From Podocnemis expansa (lineage: Eukaryota; Chordata; Testudines; Podocnemididae), in assembly GCA_007922195.1 (NCBI GenBank), contig ML681971.1, positions 1,111,934 through 1,175,933 on the forward strand: DNA of 64,000 nucleotides, read 5' to 3'. Below are positions 35,552 to 46,537 of the stretch, in pieces (within the stretch, counting starts at the first letter, position 1; every line of letters starts with the position of its first letter). The notes beneath the pieces are model-generated. The model saw only the letters and a program-made list of their open reading frames with translations, was not told the origin of the DNA and made no database searches. Both the position numbers and the translations under genes were made by a program.

Positions 35552-35742
35552 CAGGGGTCTCAAACTCAAATCACCATGAGGGCTTCATGAGGACTTGTAG
35601 AGGACCACAGGAGGACTAGTACATTAGTCTGAGGGCCACACCACTGAAACCTTTTCATAGAATGATATTGCAAATATCAGTAACAATAGTGTCATTGTGG
35701 GCCGCAGGAAATAGCTTTAGGGGCTGCATGTTTGAGACCCTG
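35552..35742 (+). mobile_element. hAT MITE with perfect 8-bp target duplication
   Basis: Starts CAGGGGTCTCAAACTC and ends gtttgagaccctg, flanked on both sides by CTCTACAT (35544-35551 and 35743-35750). The interior has gagggccaca and tgggccgcagg blocks common in Charlie-like hAT MITEs. No coding capacity. Confidence 0.92.
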
Positions 35743-36057
35743 CTCTACATGAGTACTGCAGGGCTCAGCTGAAGAGACATATCAGAAACTGCAATGATAG
35801 GTGCCGAATCAACCATTACTCATGGGCAGTGTGAGAAGCTTGCCCTGCCTGTGCTGAGCCAGTTCCATGTGTAAATGATGACTTTGAGAATCTAGGGTTG
35901 TCAAACAATCCATAACCTCCTGTCACCAGTGCTCCAAACACATGAAAGACCTTTGTAATCACAGTCTTTGGACATGCGGAGCACCTGCCACCTCAGACTC
36001 CTCAAGAGACTGATAAACAGCCATTGGCTGTTCCCAACACTGCCCCTGAGCAGTGGG

Positions 36058-36195
36058 GAAGAATCATGCCCATTTTTCAGATGCAGAAACTGAGGCCTTG
36101 ATCAATTAATTAATCCATTTGTCTTGCTCAAAAACAGACAGCAAGTCTGTGGAAGAACAGGGATTAGAACCCAGGACTTCTTACTGACATCACTG
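36058..36195 (-). repeat. MIR SINE
   Basis: The plus strand reads catttttcagatgcagaaac, tgaggccttgatc and gggattagaacccaggactt, the MIR core in reverse. Confidence 0.75.
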
Positions 36196-37597
36196 AGTTC
36201 TAACAACTCGGCAACACTCCTTTCCTGGAGGTGGGGCGAATGAAGTAAATTCAACAAGTCCTCATTCCTGGGAGCTCACAGAACTCCTCTCTACAGTACT
36301 CCCTTACATGCAGAAAGAATGGAGGTGGCATCAGAATGCGGGCTGGTATTTCAAACCTGTTTGGGAGCTGGGGATTTCCCTGGCATAATTAGTGGTACGT
36401 GGGCCCCCCTATAACCATCATGTGGTCTCACCAATGCCATGTTTTGTGCGCTGGGATGGGTGTATGAGAACATGCTTTCTCCTCTCTGATCTCCCTATCC
36501 TCCCCGCCCTCCGAGCCAACAGCACCACCTACCCAGGCAACTCAGTGGAGTCTAATCAGCAAGAGGCTTTATGGACATCATAATATCTTCAGCACAGGAC
36601 AGTGGAACCTTTTGTTCAGCCCCTAATCTGAGAACAGGGGAGAGGGCAAGGAAATGACAGAGAAAGCGAGATATTCACTATGGATTTAACAGTGAGCCCA
36701 TTGACATTTCTGGGGAAACAGAAAGGTCATGGTCATTTCCAGTCTAGGGCCCTGATCTCCAGCTGGTGTCACTGGGTGCAGCCCCATTGATTTCATTGGC
36801 ACTAAGCTGATTCACAGCAGCCTGGGGGCTGGCTCTTCACAAAAAGGAAACAGAACTCATCAAGTCTCACTTTCCGCATTTTAGTTTTTGTCACTTCTAC
36901 CACGCGGCCTCCAAGAAACCAACCAACCAGCTGATCAAGGGAAGACTGTGAACTTGGGGATGTGCATAAACCATTCATTGTGCTACCAAACTGTTTTACC
37001 AAACACTTTCTTCACTGTGTATACACCCCTTTTGTCTCTGTTGTGTCTTTGGGTTGCAAGCTCACTGGGGCATTGTGCTTGGGAACTGCCACATAGCACG
37101 CTTGACCTGAACCAAATAATATATATTATCACCATCATCAAAGATGAGTGTGTAAATACCTCCCAGCCTGTGAGGATCTCTGCCTGGTTCAGGATGGCGC
37201 ATTGCATGCTGGAAGCTGTAGTCTCCACTGCCATGTTAAAATGGAAGGTGGCTCTGCTTGGCTCCTCTTTACATTTGTTCACAGGCTGGGGACCATGAGG
37301 GTGAGCCTTGCCCTGAAGGTCATGCCCCCTGTGGCATGAACCCTGAGAGTAGAGAAGGAAAAGTCAATGGAAGATGCAGACAACACATGACTATTAAGAT
37401 ATTTACAGTAGGGTACAGTGAGGCAGTAACTGACAAAAGTGTTATTAGAATTATTAATACCGCCTCCCCAAATAACACTCTGAAGCAGTTGTGGCCCAGC
37501 ATAGACAACATGAAGTCACACAAGCAAGGAAATGGAAAGTTCAGTTGGTCAACAGTCTGGACCCTCAGCTCCTCCAGCACCTGTGTGCCCACAGCTT
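36196..37597. other. Intergenic, no recognised feature
   Basis: Short overlapping reading frames only. Confidence 0.4.
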
Positions 37598-37760
37598 AGG
37601 ACATAAGAATGGCCCCAGGCTGGATCACGCCCAGAATCCATGTAGCCCAGCGTCCTTTCTTCCAAAAGTGGTTGGTGCCCAGCCCTCCAGCCCTCCCCCC
37701 CGTTCCAAAATGCCCCCTCCCAACACATGGCATTGCCACTTTCCAGCAGCATGACAGGGG
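37598..37760 (-). repeat. CR1 3' end fragment
   Basis: The plus strand reads ggacataagaatggccccag, gctggatcacgcccagaatc, tgtagcccagcgtcctttct, the reverse complement of the type seen at 3735-3905. Confidence 0.75.
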
Positions 37761-38354
37761 AAAAAGATGTTCCTGGCTTACAAGTTACACCCCTCTCTAC
37801 ACTGGGAAGCGGAAATGGGTCTCTAGGAGGGAGTGAATGGGAAAGAGGAGGGTGGCTTTACAGACTAGCTCCAGGAGGGCCTCCCATGGCCAGAGATGGC
37901 TGCAGGCAGAGGCATGGAGATGCATGTCAGAGACTGCAAGTGAATGAGCATGCATGAGACTGTGCAAATATGCCTGTGTATGACTATGCATGTGAAAACA
38001 TGTGAGTGCAGGTACATGGGTGCACAACGGTGTGACATGGGGTAGCACTTGAGCAGGTGTGTATATGGTGGTGTCAGAGGCAGTGTAGAAGGGATTAATC
38101 AGCTCCTTATTGAGAAGTCAGTAGCTTCCCTTCTCCCTGCTGAAAGGGCTATGGGGGGGGCGGGGGGAAGGCCGTGAATCTTGCTGTTTAATTACAAATG
38201 TTTGTGACCCTTCCTTAACCTCCTGGGCCCCAGATCCATCTCTTGTGGGTCTCTTTGGGGACTGTTTCCTTGAAGTGTCCCCACCTCACACAGATGAGAA
38301 ATAACCAGTGCAGTGGGGCAGGGAACCAAACCTCCTAGAACAGACAGCTGGAAG

Positions 38355-39419
38355 CAGAGGCAGCTTTTGGGCTAAGCAAAGCAGGCAGTTGCCTAGGGCC
38401 TCGAGTAGTACAGGGGCCCCATAGTGGTCACCTGCTTCACTTACCCTTGCACTAGTGGGGTGCTGGGGGAGCAGTGGGCTGCCAGGGCCAGAAGCTGCGC
38501 CACCTGCCCGGAGTCAGTGGGGGTGGAAAAGCGCTCCATGTGTGCACCCAGCCAGCTGCACCTCCCTATGGGCGTAGCTGGCCAGGGAAGGGACCCAGGG
38601 CACAGGCTCAGGCCCCGCCCCCATCTCGCAAGCCCTGCCCCCAGCTGGCAGGCCCCACCCCCTGGCCAGGGCCAGGGCCAGGGCCAGGAGCGGCCGCGCT
38701 GCTGTGGGTGGCCAGGCCCCAGATCCCCAGCGTGGGACGGGGCCGCCACGGTCGTGGGTAGCCAGGCCCTGGATCCCCAGTGGGGGATGGGGCTGCCGCG
38801 GCAGCCAGGCACCGGATCCCCGGCCAGAGACAGGGCTGCCTGCAGCCGGGCCCCGGATCTCTGGCCCAATTGGGCTGGAGATCTGGGGCACTGGTGCTGG
38901 GGTTCGGAGCACATGCCCCAGGGTGCCCAGTGCCAGCAACATCCCTGCACCTCCTTAGGCGGAGGGAGGAGACCAGCCAGCGCAGAGCTGCAGCTTGCCA
39001 GGAGTGGGGCCCTGGAGTGGCCCATTTCGAAGAGTTGCCTTGCCAGGAGTGAGCCCACTCCAGGACTTGGGGGCAAGGCAGCCTCCATTCAGGCCTGGGG
39101 TGTCCAGGAACAAAGCAGCCCAAACTCTTCAGAGTGGGCTAATCTAAGGGGCCCCATGCCTGGCAAGCCACAGTTGGGGAGGCACAGAGTGCTGCTCTCC
39201 CCTCGCTACAGAGATGCTGGCTGGGCAAGGGGGCAGCACAGCCTCTGACCCTGGTGGTCCTGGCCCCCCACTCCACCATCCTGTAGGAGTTGGGACTATG
39301 GGGGGGGCAGTTAGGGCAGCAGTGGGGGTTTGGTGCCCAGTGAGGGCGGCATTGGGGGCTTATGGGGGCCCCACAAAGGGCCTTTGCCTAGGGTCCCCGA
39401 TTGCCTAAGGCTACCTCTG
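38355..39419 (+). mobile_element. hAT-like element, CAGAGGCAGC family, with a nested insertion
   Basis: Starts cagaggcagcttttgggc and ends attgcctaaggctacctctg. Next to the ends are inverted blocks gcagttgcctagggcc and gggtccccgattgcctaagg. The flanks GCTGGAAG and GCACGGAG agree at only 5 of 8. A GC-rich element sits inside at 38567-38947, so the original unit was about 680 bp. Long reading frames here are compositional. Confidence 0.7.
38567..38947 (-). mobile_element. GC-rich hAT-like element, copy 3, nested
   Basis: Left end tatgggcgtagctgg, right end ccagcaacatccctg; flanks CACCTCCC and CACCTCCT agree at 7 of 8. The interior is in reverse orientation to the copies at 10606 and 22320, with ccctggccagggccagggcc and later cccagatccccag repeats. 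Inserted into 38355-39419. Confidence 0.78.
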
Positions 39420-40271
39420 GCACGGAGGTGACAAATCAGAGAGCTGCATAATCAGTGTTCATGGTCCCACTTTGGACTTCTGGTGCCCTGTCTCATGCAC
39501 AACAGGGCTCAGCCCTTCCTAATGGTCATTCCCATTCCTGGGAGTGGCCTGATGTGTGCCAGACACTAGTTCTGAGGGTGGGGGGAGAATGTCTATCCTA
39601 TGAAAAAGTTCACTGAGTTAAGAGTCTTGTTAATATGTGGGCTCCAAAAATGGGCTCCAAGCACCTGTCTGGGACCATGGGGAGGGGAGACAAGAGAGAG
39701 GAATTTGACTTATGCATGTGCACTCAGGTCTGTTAATCACACCCATTAATCTCAGCCAAGAAAATTAATCAGACCCGCACATGGATGCACATGCACAGAC
39801 ACACACCTCTGCTGGAATCCCAGCAGGTGAGGTTTTCCCAATGGAAAGAAATTAATCAAAAGCCAAGTCTCTCCACACTCCCCAAAGGGGACCAGATAAA
39901 TGTAGCCCATCTCTTTTTGAGGTTTGGCAGACATAGGAAACAGCAGTTCCCCAGGAATGGAGCTCTGCTTTTTATGGAGAATCCTGAATAGAAAGGGTAC
40001 AAACAGAGTCAGGAATATGTGATTGTCCTTGAGCACAGGGATTGCACTGTGCCCTGCTGGTGCGCTGCAGGATTGCAATGACTGCCTGCCCCAGGCTGTT
40101 AAGGAGGTTAAATGGCAGATACAAGGGGCTCCAGCAATCAGTCCCTGGCCTGCCCACTGGCTGGACTCTTGCGCTGGAGGTTGGTCTACTAGGACGTATC
40201 TGCGGCATGCATGTATCTAGCTTCCAGTGCCTCTTCCCCCAGGGCTTGAATATGTGGCCTTTAGGCATCAG

Positions 40272-40450
40272 CAGAGTCGTAACGCGGTGATCTGGTGCCA
40301 GGGGCACATTCCAATCAGAACGCATCCCCTGCTGTTAGCAGCACTTGAAGCCAGCACTGCAAAATGCGCCCTTTAATAGAGCAGCTCTATTGAGCCGCTC
40401 TGGCATGCCTGGGGCAAAGCCCCATTGGCCCCACTGTAATTACAGCCCTG
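40272..40450 (+). mobile_element. hAT-like element, CAGAGCTGTAAC family, short form
   Basis: Starts cagagtcgtaacgcggtg and ends actgtaattacagccctg; flanks GGCATCAG and AGCATCAG agree at 7 of 8. Nearly the same length and interior as 11081-11247. Confidence 0.82.
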
Positions 40451-41445
40451 AGCATCAGCATGGTCCATCCTGTTGTGAGAGCCTGCCCCCATTTCCAGGA
40501 CCTTGGAAATAAGTAGCACTTTGCCAAGCAAATGCCACAGACTCTGTCAGAGAGCTGTGCTCTTACCCTATCCCTAGGAATAGAGGAGCCCAAGCAGAGC
40601 ACAAAAAAAGGCAGCAAACCCATGCACTGAGCTGCCTGATTCTCAGTGGAGCCCTTGGGTAGGACAGACACAAGCAGGGGTCCAAGTTGCAGATTCCCCT
40701 TCCTTCCAGCTTAGCTATTACATGTTCCTCAGGATCACCCCTTCCAGACACAGCCCTTGGAGACTCAGTCTGAAACAGTGGGCTTCCAGCCCCCCAGAGG
40801 AGCACCTCACACAAGAGTCTGCTTGGCCAGGCTGCTCACTTGGGCCTCTTCACTGTCCTGTGGAAGTTATACTTCCTCCCCAGCAGGCAGTGATTCCAAG
40901 AACCATGAGGACACATGAGCCAGGAAATGGCCCGATCTAGGACTCCTGGCAAATGCAGGAAGGATGGGTCTGAGCCTACAATCAGGGACTCAGGACTCTT
41001 GGGTTCTGTAAGTCACTTTCCTGGTCTGCAGTGTGGGGCTGAGCCATCATCTGTTCCTCAGGTGCGTTGAGATCCCCAGCCAGGCGACTTGTGTTTAACA
41101 GCGGCACTGCCAGACACCAGTGCTTGCTGGAAATTTCACTTTTCCAGAATTGGATTTCGCCACTGAATCCACTAAAACCCCCTAAACGAAGAGAAGTCAA
41201 GTCAGGGCCTGTGCAGCTCCTCCTCTCCCTGCCAGGGTGGGCTCTGGGAAGGTGCTAGCTCCCACAGGATTCACAGCAGGGCTGGCCCGCAACATTTTGG
41301 CACATGAGACGAGGAGCTCAAATGATGTCCCCATGCCTCCTCACTTGGGCCAGAACTTTGACAGAGCTCAATCTTGCCTTCTTCCTGTTTTACTCCTCTT
41401 GTGGTACTGCTCTGCTACCTACCCCAACAAATGAGAACTAACAAC
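40451..41445. other. Intergenic, no recognised feature
   Basis: No gene or clear repeat recognised. Confidence 0.4.
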
Positions 41446-42480
41446 TTAAAATGCCTTGTTCAAAAATTTTAATTGACTGTCAAAAGCCTGAACAGCAAAT
41501 GTAACTGTTCTTGTCTGGTCAGTAAACACTGGAATTTTTAGCTGTTTGAATAATCGAAGTGGTGCTTTCCACGCCTCCTTGGTTGCAAAGATTTGAACTG
41601 CTTCCTGAAGGTCCACAGTCTGGGTCAGTTCATTCTCTGCTGAGATGGTTGCAAAGCTGACCAGCCTCTCCTGTGTCATTGTGGAACGTAAATGTGTTTT
41701 TATTAACTTCAGCTTGGAGAAGCTGTGTTCTCCACTTGCAACTGTTAGAAGAAGTGTTAGACGTATGTACAGAGCAACAAAAGCATTTGGAAAGAAGAGG
41801 TCATCTTATTAGTCACGATCTTCTGTTTCACTTCTGTTGCCAGTAATTGTATGAGATCATTTTGAACTGTTTTTCCAAGGTAATGGTGGTGTGTGTAGAT
41901 TTCTTGGGTGGTGACTCTTCATAGCTGCTCCTGGAGCACAGCAGCAAACTCAGCCATCAGCTCCACAATTTTAAGGAATTTTGCATTGTTTGGCACATAG
42001 GGCTGATCTGAAGTGCCATGCAGTGCTGGGTTTTGTGTAGCAAGCAGTCTCACAATGGCAATGAGCCTTTTCAGAACATTTTTCCAGTAAAGAGACTCTG
42101 ATTCAATCTTCTTTTGATGCTGATCATCTATGGTGGCCTTAACCTTAGACTTATCTCAAGTTCTTTCTTTCTATGGAATCCTCTCTGGTGATTTGCTGCC
42201 TTTTCATGGCATTTCAGACTTCTAGCCAGATTTTCCCAGTCTTTTGTCTCTGTAGACCCCCAATGTGGTCGGGACATTAGACTGGAAGAGTTTGCAACAA
42301 GAACAATATGCAGCATTCTGGGTTTTTGAGTACATAAACCATGGCTTCTCCACTTTGTCACCATTGGGGATTTCATGCCAGTAACATTTTGGATGGAAAC
42401 TTCTGTTTTCATTGTCTTTGGAGGACACAAAGTTTTTCACTTGTTGTGGTCCATGCAGTACAAGGAAATCATCCAGACTA
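41446..42480 (-). pseudogene. Decayed hAT transposase of the ZMYM1-like / TTF-type group
   Basis: Read on the minus strand. Near 42470-42240 lies the N-terminal TTF-type zinc-finger region: DDFLVLHGPQQVKNF, then EKPWFMYSKTQNAAYCSCCKLF, with a frameshift near 42240 after which NLARSLKCHEKAANH continues. Near 41790-41630 lies the C-terminal hAT dimerisation region: ASGEHSFSKLKLIKTHLRST, then TQERLVSFATISAE. The middle domain is short or unreadable. Vertebrate ZMYM1-like and ZNF862-like proteins come from this transposase group, but the frameshift and loss of the middle argue for a dead transposon rather than a host gene. Confidence 0.85.
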
Positions 42481-42893
42481 TTGCTCAGACGGGTTCACAG
42501 TCCTAGATCATCTAGACTTAAGGAACTAAACTCAGCAGCAGCTGTTTCTTGCGCCTTTACCACACTTTAGCAGAACTGATGCAACTTCATGATCTGCTCC
42601 AGTGTCACTGAAGCTGCATTTTCTGCTTTTAAAGGAAAGTTTGGCTAAAGAATTTCACACTGCACAAAGCATTATTGCTTCTGGGGCCAGCAGCATCAAG
42701 TGACTGGTATGCAACTACAGAGTTTCATCAGTAAGTCACCTGTTTGAATCCAGCCCACCAGGGGTTAATGTTCCTACTAGATCTTTGGTGGCCCTCATAT
42801 GAGATGAGTTTGCTCACTTTCACTTCCGGTCTCTATATAAAAACTCAGTACTGGGCTTTGCACTAGAATGTGAACTTTTTGAGCAGGTCCATT

Positions 42894-43069
42894 GCTGCCC
42901 TGAAAAAGGAGCCAGGCCCAGGTCACCTCCCTCCCCCCCCCCGGCCCAATCTGGGAGCCAGATTGGGCTCCTCCTGCTGGCAGCCCAGCCCAGATCTGGT
43001 TCCTGCTGCTGCAGGACCAGAGGAGGGTGGGGCTGGAGCCCCACAGGTTCAGCAGCAGCAATGCCCCTG
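42894..43069. mobile_element. Possible GC-rich hAT-like element
   Basis: Left end caggtccattgctg and right end cagcagcaatgcccctg are imperfect inverted repeats similar to the AGGGGCGTTGCTGG ends. The interior is GC-rich with gagccagattgggctcctcc. No convincing target duplication. Confidence 0.35.
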
Positions 43070-44147
43070 TTTGTACTGTATGTTTGTACAGCACCTTGCA
43101 CAACAGAGCCTTGATCTTGGCTGAATTCTAAGTTAATAAGAACTCTTATAGTAGGCCCAGAAAGCACCAGACTCATTTGACATTTATGAAAGTTGGCACT
43201 TGTTCAGGGAGATGTGCAAATAGCATAATTAGATAGCAAGTGTGAAAAATTGGGTTGTATTGATGGTGGTGGGGTCATGTGTGAAGGCTGCCTATTAGTG
43301 CCAATCTTGGGGGGGGGGGACTTTTTCAGTATGGCTGGGCTGGGTGCATGGCCTTATACCACATGGACCATTGAAAAGCCCGAAGCATGAGAATGTCAAC
43401 CACTACCTCTATGTGAATAACCCTTTTTTTTTTTTTTTTTGGTTTGCTGGCAGCACTGAAAATAACCAAATTTTGGCAAACTGAAAAAGTTCTTAAAAAT
43501 AGTTTGGGGGCAAATACAATACATGGATTCATTTCAGGGACTTTAAAATGTTTCAGAATATTTTAAACCTGAAGGAAATCCCAAGCCAAAGTGGCACATG
43601 GAAACCAAAAGTCAAAATGTTTCATTTTGGAAATGCCAAAAAATCAACCATTTTGACACTTCTGATTTTATTTTATTTTTTTTCCAGCCAAAACAATTAA
43701 TCAAAATCAAACAATGTCAGAATTGCTTTGCTTGGCTCAAAGCTACACATCCATCCATCCATTTTTTTAAATCAAGAAGTGTTTGACAGGAAAATTTTTG
43801 CCTAGGACTATTAGTTACACCATGTGAACAGAAGCCAATCTTTGCAGTGGAGTTTTAAACCTAGAGTCCTCACCTTGGGTGCACTCCCAGCCACAGGGGA
43901 CAGGCGAAGGGAGAAAGTAGCCAGCTTGTGGACCGTTCTGCACTGTGGAGTAGGTTCCAGAAGAGATCAGGGCAGGAGACTGATTATGACCTTGTTACTA
44001 ATGGCTGATGAAGTATCCTCCACCATATGGCCTCCACGTACGTCTAGGGATTGATTGACTCAAAGCTGCTATTTCAATCCTGTGGCTAATTGTTTTTGTT
44101 AAACTAGCAGACTCCATTAAAGCTGTTTTATCATCTCCCCATCCTCC
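43070..44147. other. Intergenic, AT-rich, no recognised gene
   Basis: Contains a T run at about 43424-43440 and a G run near 43311-43319. No coding feature. Confidence 0.4.
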
Positions 44148-44173
44148 TTTTTTTTTTTTTTTTTTTTTTTTTT
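44148..44173 (+). repeat. Poly(T) tract of 26 bases
   Basis: Uninterrupted T26, i.e. poly(A) on the minus strand. No retroposon body was recognised next to it. Confidence 0.85.
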
Positions 44174-44375
44174 AACCTTAACCAGAATAAATGGATTGGG
44201 TCAGAAGGATTGCAGGGCATGTCTGAGGGCACCCAGTAATTACCGTAGTTTAGGGGATAATGCAGGCAGCACAGTATAAGGTGTGTACCCAGTATTACCC
44301 TGGCTGACAGAATGATGAACCACAAGCTCCAGGGAATGGACACTGATCATACTCACCAGAATGCAATACAAATGG

Positions 44376-44503
44376 AAGGCTAGCCCAGCAAATAGTGTAG
44401 TAGCTAGTACCTCTACTTAACATGCAGAAGGTCCTGGGTTCAATTCCCAGAGGGTTGGACTCAATCTCACAAGGTCCCTTCCAGCCCTATGATTTGATTT
44501 GAA
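44376..44503 (+). mobile_element. tRNA-derived SINE with CR1-like tail
   Basis: An A-box-like tagtgtagtagctagtac and a good B box ggttcaattcc lie about 45 bp apart, followed by the CR1-type end ttggactcaatctcacaagg, tcccttccagccctatgatt. Turtle Cry-family (tortoise polIII) SINEs have this plan, with a tRNA head and a tail shared with CR1, whose machinery moves them. Sub-family is not assigned. Confidence 0.75.
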
Positions 44504-44884
44504 TGTTACATGGAAGATGACCTCCTCTCAAGAGTTAATTTCAGGGGAAGCTGCTCTCACTATGAACCACTCATGGTTTTGCCCAAGATCCTTTGTTTTG
44601 CTAAAGACTTCTGATTTTCAATTAGTTTGAATGTTTTTCCACTTTGTTTTCAAATGTTCTGAGGAAGTGAGAACATGGCCTAGTGGACAGGGGGATGGAC
44701 TGAAGCCTGTTTAGACTAAGACCATCTCTCATTGTGTCTGCATGGCATCCAGTCCGGGCCTCTAGCAGCTCCTGTTAACACAAATAACTGAAATAGCTGT
44801 GTGTCAGGAAAGAGACCATTTCCCAGCACAGTTGTCAGTATTACCAATGCCTGTGATTTTGTGCAGGTTTCATAATATTTGGTG

Positions 44885-45035
44885 ACAAGTGCCAAAGGGA
44901 TAGCCATGTTCGTCTAGATCAGCAAAAAAACATGGAGTCCTGTGGCACTTTTAAAGACCAACAAATTCATTTCTCTCATGAGATTTCATGGTTAGAATCC
45001 CACTTCTTCAGATGCATAAAATGGAAACTGCAGCA
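44885..45035 (-). mobile_element. Penelope-like element fragment with degenerate hammerhead motif
   Basis: On the minus strand the order is atgcatctgaagaagtggga, ctaaccatgaaatctcatg, aatgaatttgttggtcttta, agtgccacaggactcc. This matches a widespread sauropsid repeat that I attribute to Penelope-like elements, whose terminal repeats are known to hold hammerhead ribozymes. The core would be CTGAAGA (45011-45005), a stem, then GAAA (44987-44984). The canonical core is CTGATGA, so this copy looks inactive. Confidence 0.6.
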
Positions 45036-46042
45036 TGTCAGATGAATACATTGTTTACATCCACAAAAGCTCAAGTGATAAATAAATTTTTTAGCACCAC
45101 AGGCCTTCTTGTTCATAATTTCTGGTGCTTCTTTTAAAGTCCTAGCTCCCAGACTCCTGTGAATATCCTTATGGCTTTCTTTAGGGGAGAAAAGTACATT
45201 TCTAGCTCTTGTGGTTGCAGAAAAAAGCAAAGAAAAAAAGGGTGGAAAAAGAGACTCTTCATAGCTGAAAGTCCAGAAAGTAAACAAAGACACCAGGATT
45301 TCTTATTGTCTATACTCGTGGCATTTCGGGCTGACTTGTGATGCTTGAAGCCATAGGGCTGGTGTGACTAGACGAAGTCTTCCACCTCCCAGTACTCATG
45401 ATTCCCTAGAGATGTTCTCTCACCCATCTTCACACCTAACAGCCCCACATCCTTACCTCACCGCCTGTTGCTGTTCCTCAAAGAAGAGGGAAGGCCCTCA
45501 AGCAGTGAACAGCAATGAGGCAAGAGGCTGCTAGGCAGATGGGTCAAGGTCCCTAAGCTAGAAACGACCAGGGACTTGTTATAGTAAGGCCCACTCGTGT
45601 ATCTTGCCTACTAGTACCAACTGTGGGCACCCTGCCCTATGGCTAGTTTGAGAACAGTGGAACCACCCTGGGAGCTGTTTCGGTCCATTGCCCCATGCAG
45701 ACAAGCCTCTGGGGCCTGAAGCCATCTTTTGAGATTAAGGGCCTGATTCTGGTCTGGTCTGGCTGCTGATTCCCCTCCACATGCCACTGCCCTGTGAGGG
45801 CCGTGAGACCTCAGGTCTGAATTTCAGCTCCCTGGAAGGAAGCAGGTGATGAGCAGCTCAGTGCCTGGACTTGGAGGTGGCTGGGCCTATCCCTGCAGCA
45901 TAAGCAGGGAGCAGTCCAGGCTCCCTCACTTACAGCTTGCCCTGAACTTTCCTGGCAACGTAGATGCATGTAAGAGAAACCCCTGTAATTTCCTCTTCCT
46001 CCCCCCAGGTTCCTCCCTTTCCCCTCCTCTAATGCCAGGACT
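45036..46042. other. Intergenic, no recognised feature
   Basis: Short reading frames only. Confidence 0.4.
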
Positions 46043-46537
46043 GAGGGCCATCCCTAGGGGGGTGCGGGGTCCTGGCAAATCACCCTCTGTGGCCCCGCTC
46101 CCCATACTGGGGGGTGGGGCCAGGAGGGGCAGACCCCCTGGTGCTGCTCCCCTCCCCCATGCTGGGGATCGGGGGAGTGGCCAAAAGGCTGGCCCGGAGC
46201 AGCACTGTCAGTTTGCCCCCCTCCCCCCCAGGCCAAACGTGCTGCTCTGGGCTCTGTGCCAGAGCAGTGGGAAATGGGTGGGAGTTAGCACAGCCAGGGA
46301 GGGCGAAGGGCCAAGATACCGGCTCTGCGCTGTCTCCCCCCTACCCCCCGTTGCTCCGGCACAGAGCCCAGAGCAGCACGTGTGGCAGTGAAGGGGGGTG
46401 GCTGGACCAGAGCGCTGAACTGGCCTGCGCTTTTGGCCAGCTCGCCTGGTCCCCAGCATGGGGGGGGGGCAGCGGTGAGGCCCCAAGGGACCCCCCAAAG
46501 CGCAGGGCCTACTGGCCCTACCCTACGGATGGCCCTG
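46043..46537. mobile_element. GC-rich fold-back hAT-like element
   Basis: Ends gagggccatccctaggg and the inverted ccctacggatggccctg; 8-bp flanks CCAGGACT and CCAGGGCC agree at 6 of 8. The interior is itself an inverted repeat: gggctctgtgccagagcag against gctccggcacagagcccag. The reading frames of up to 180 codons across it are artefacts of base composition. Confidence 0.7.

Noticed and set aside
38424..39248. 274-codon plus-strand and 215-codon minus-strand frames
   Set aside because: Both lie across nested GC-rich transposons; high GC removes stop codons in several frames at once.
41446..42480. Domesticated host gene of the ZMYM1 type
   Set aside because: A frameshift near 42240 and a missing middle domain leave no continuous coding sequence.
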